From Tranquillimonas alkanivorans (GTDB lineage Bacteria; Pseudomonadota; Alphaproteobacteria; Rhodobacterales; Rhodobacteraceae): 64,000 nt of DNA. The stretch covers positions 115,447 to 179,446 of the forward strand of contig NZ_FOXA01000008.1 in assembly GCF_900115595.1 (NCBI RefSeq), written 5' to 3'. Both the position numbers and the translations under genes were made by a program. Under the pieces are notes generated by a model that was not told the DNA's origin, ran no database searches, and saw only the letters and a program-made list of their open reading frames with translations. Position 1 is the stretch's first letter, and the number at the start of each line of letters is the position of its first letter. Of this stretch, positions 63,642 through 64,000 are shown piece after piece.

Positions 63642-64000
63642 TGAGGTGGCCCCCGTTTTCCGGACAGTGTTGCGGCGCCGCTAAGCTTGCCTGTTGATCA
63701 TGCCGCCGCTTTCAGGCCGGGGCCCTGATGGGCCTCGACCGGTGTTCGTCCGCCGAGCGCGGAGTGCGGGCGCTCGTTGTTGTAGAAGTCGATCCACTTG
63801 CCGATGCCAGCCCGGGCCGCTGACCCGGTCTCAAAGGCGTGCAGATAGACGCACTCATACTTCAGGGATCGCCATAGCCGCTCGATCATGACGTTGTCCA
63901 TCCAGCGTCCGCGACCGTCCATCGAGACCTTCACCGTCGCATCCAGCAAGACTTGCGTGAAGCGCGGGCTGGTGAACTGGCTGCCCTGATCCGTGTTGAA
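63642..64000 (-). mobile_element. IS3-family insertion sequence, right end (partial)
   Basis: The end begins with TGAGGTGGCCCCCGTTTTCC (63642-63667 including GGACAG), which has the TG-start and GGCCCCCG character of IS3-group terminal inverted repeats. It is followed by the transposase C-terminus. The other end lies beyond base 64000, so a target duplication cannot be checked. Confidence 0.8.
63698..64000 (-). CDS. IS3-family transposase OrfB, C-terminal part (runs off window)
   Basis: About 100 residues of the DDE integrase core. Visible are NTDQGSQFTSPRF (second Asp of the DDE triad), DNVMIERLWRSLKYECVY (the Glu, in the IERLWRSLK motif), and the C-terminal WIDFYNNERPHSALGGRTP. This is typical of IS3-family OrfB. 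The N-terminal part and OrfA are outside the window. The copy in view is intact with no stop inside. Confidence 0.93.
   Translation of the reverse strand, partial: FNTDQGSQFTSPRFTQVLLDATVKVSMDGRGRWMDNVMIERLWRSLKYECVYLHAFETGSAARAGIGKWIDFYNNERPHSALGGRTPVEAHQGPGLKAAA

Overview
The window is chromosomal DNA from a very GC-rich alphaproteobacterium, most likely a member of the Rhodobacterales (Rhodobacteraceae/Roseobacter-type). I infer this from gene content and order: an agl alpha-glucoside operon, the set Lrp / cysG / DUF2849 / cysI / cysH / DUF934 / ferredoxin-NADP reductase, DUF1127 mini-proteins, a TRAP transporter and a full glg operon. No species can be named from the sequence alone. Almost all of it is ordinary, densely packed core metabolism; only about the last 3 kb, plus a small scar near 1.5 kb, looks mobile.

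Layout. 0-1.2 kb: purM-purN purine synthesis. 1.4 kb: a tRNA with CAT anticodon followed by the tail of an IS66-type transposase. 1.7-9.6 kb: speA, a SpoIIAA-like protein divergent from a CYP152 peroxygenase, a small membrane protein with gap, two tandem DUF1127 proteins, coaD, a CBS-pair protein and a LysR regulator. 9.7-15.7 kb: valine catabolism (mmsA, 3-hydroxyisobutyryl-CoA hydrolase, mmsB) interrupted by a lipoprotein, a YbdK-like ligase and an L,D-transpeptidase. 15.9-22 kb: assimilatory sulfite reduction with siroheme synthesis. 22-25.7 kb: a bacterioferritin lacking the heme methionine, guaB and a YihY membrane protein.

25.7-35.8 kb is an alpha-glucoside utilisation locus. aglE-F-G-A-K (binding protein, two permeases, alpha-glucosidase, ATPase) lies divergent from aglR, a GH1 beta-glucosidase and glucokinase. 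Two LacI-type operator palindromes sit in the divergent promoter region. Convergent with it, at 35.8-51.3 kb, is an eight-gene glycogen operon read glgP-glgB-glgC-glgA-glgX-malQ-pgm-GH13. The last gene is a glucosylglycerol-hydrolase-like enzyme. Imported sugars become glucose, glucokinase makes glucose-6-phosphate, Pgm makes glucose-1-phosphate, GlgC/A/B build glycogen, and GlgP/GlgX/MalQ break it down.

51.5-58.8 kb: a short MetE-like methyltransferase, a GntR-regulated TRAP transporter (dctPQM), a TauE/SafE permease and kynureninase. 58.9-60.4 kb: a small membrane protein and a luciferase-like oxidoreductase. Two identical tRNA-Asp genes follow.

From about 60.87 kb to the end, base composition drops and the content becomes accessory: an orphan tRNA 3' end (possible att site), a DUF2806 protein with a frame break at its front, a serine resolvase with iterated repeats at its promoter, and the end of an IS3-family element that may have cut into another reading frame. 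This island edge is the best place to look for something undescribed; I saw no CRISPR array and no clearly recognisable novel multi-gene system.
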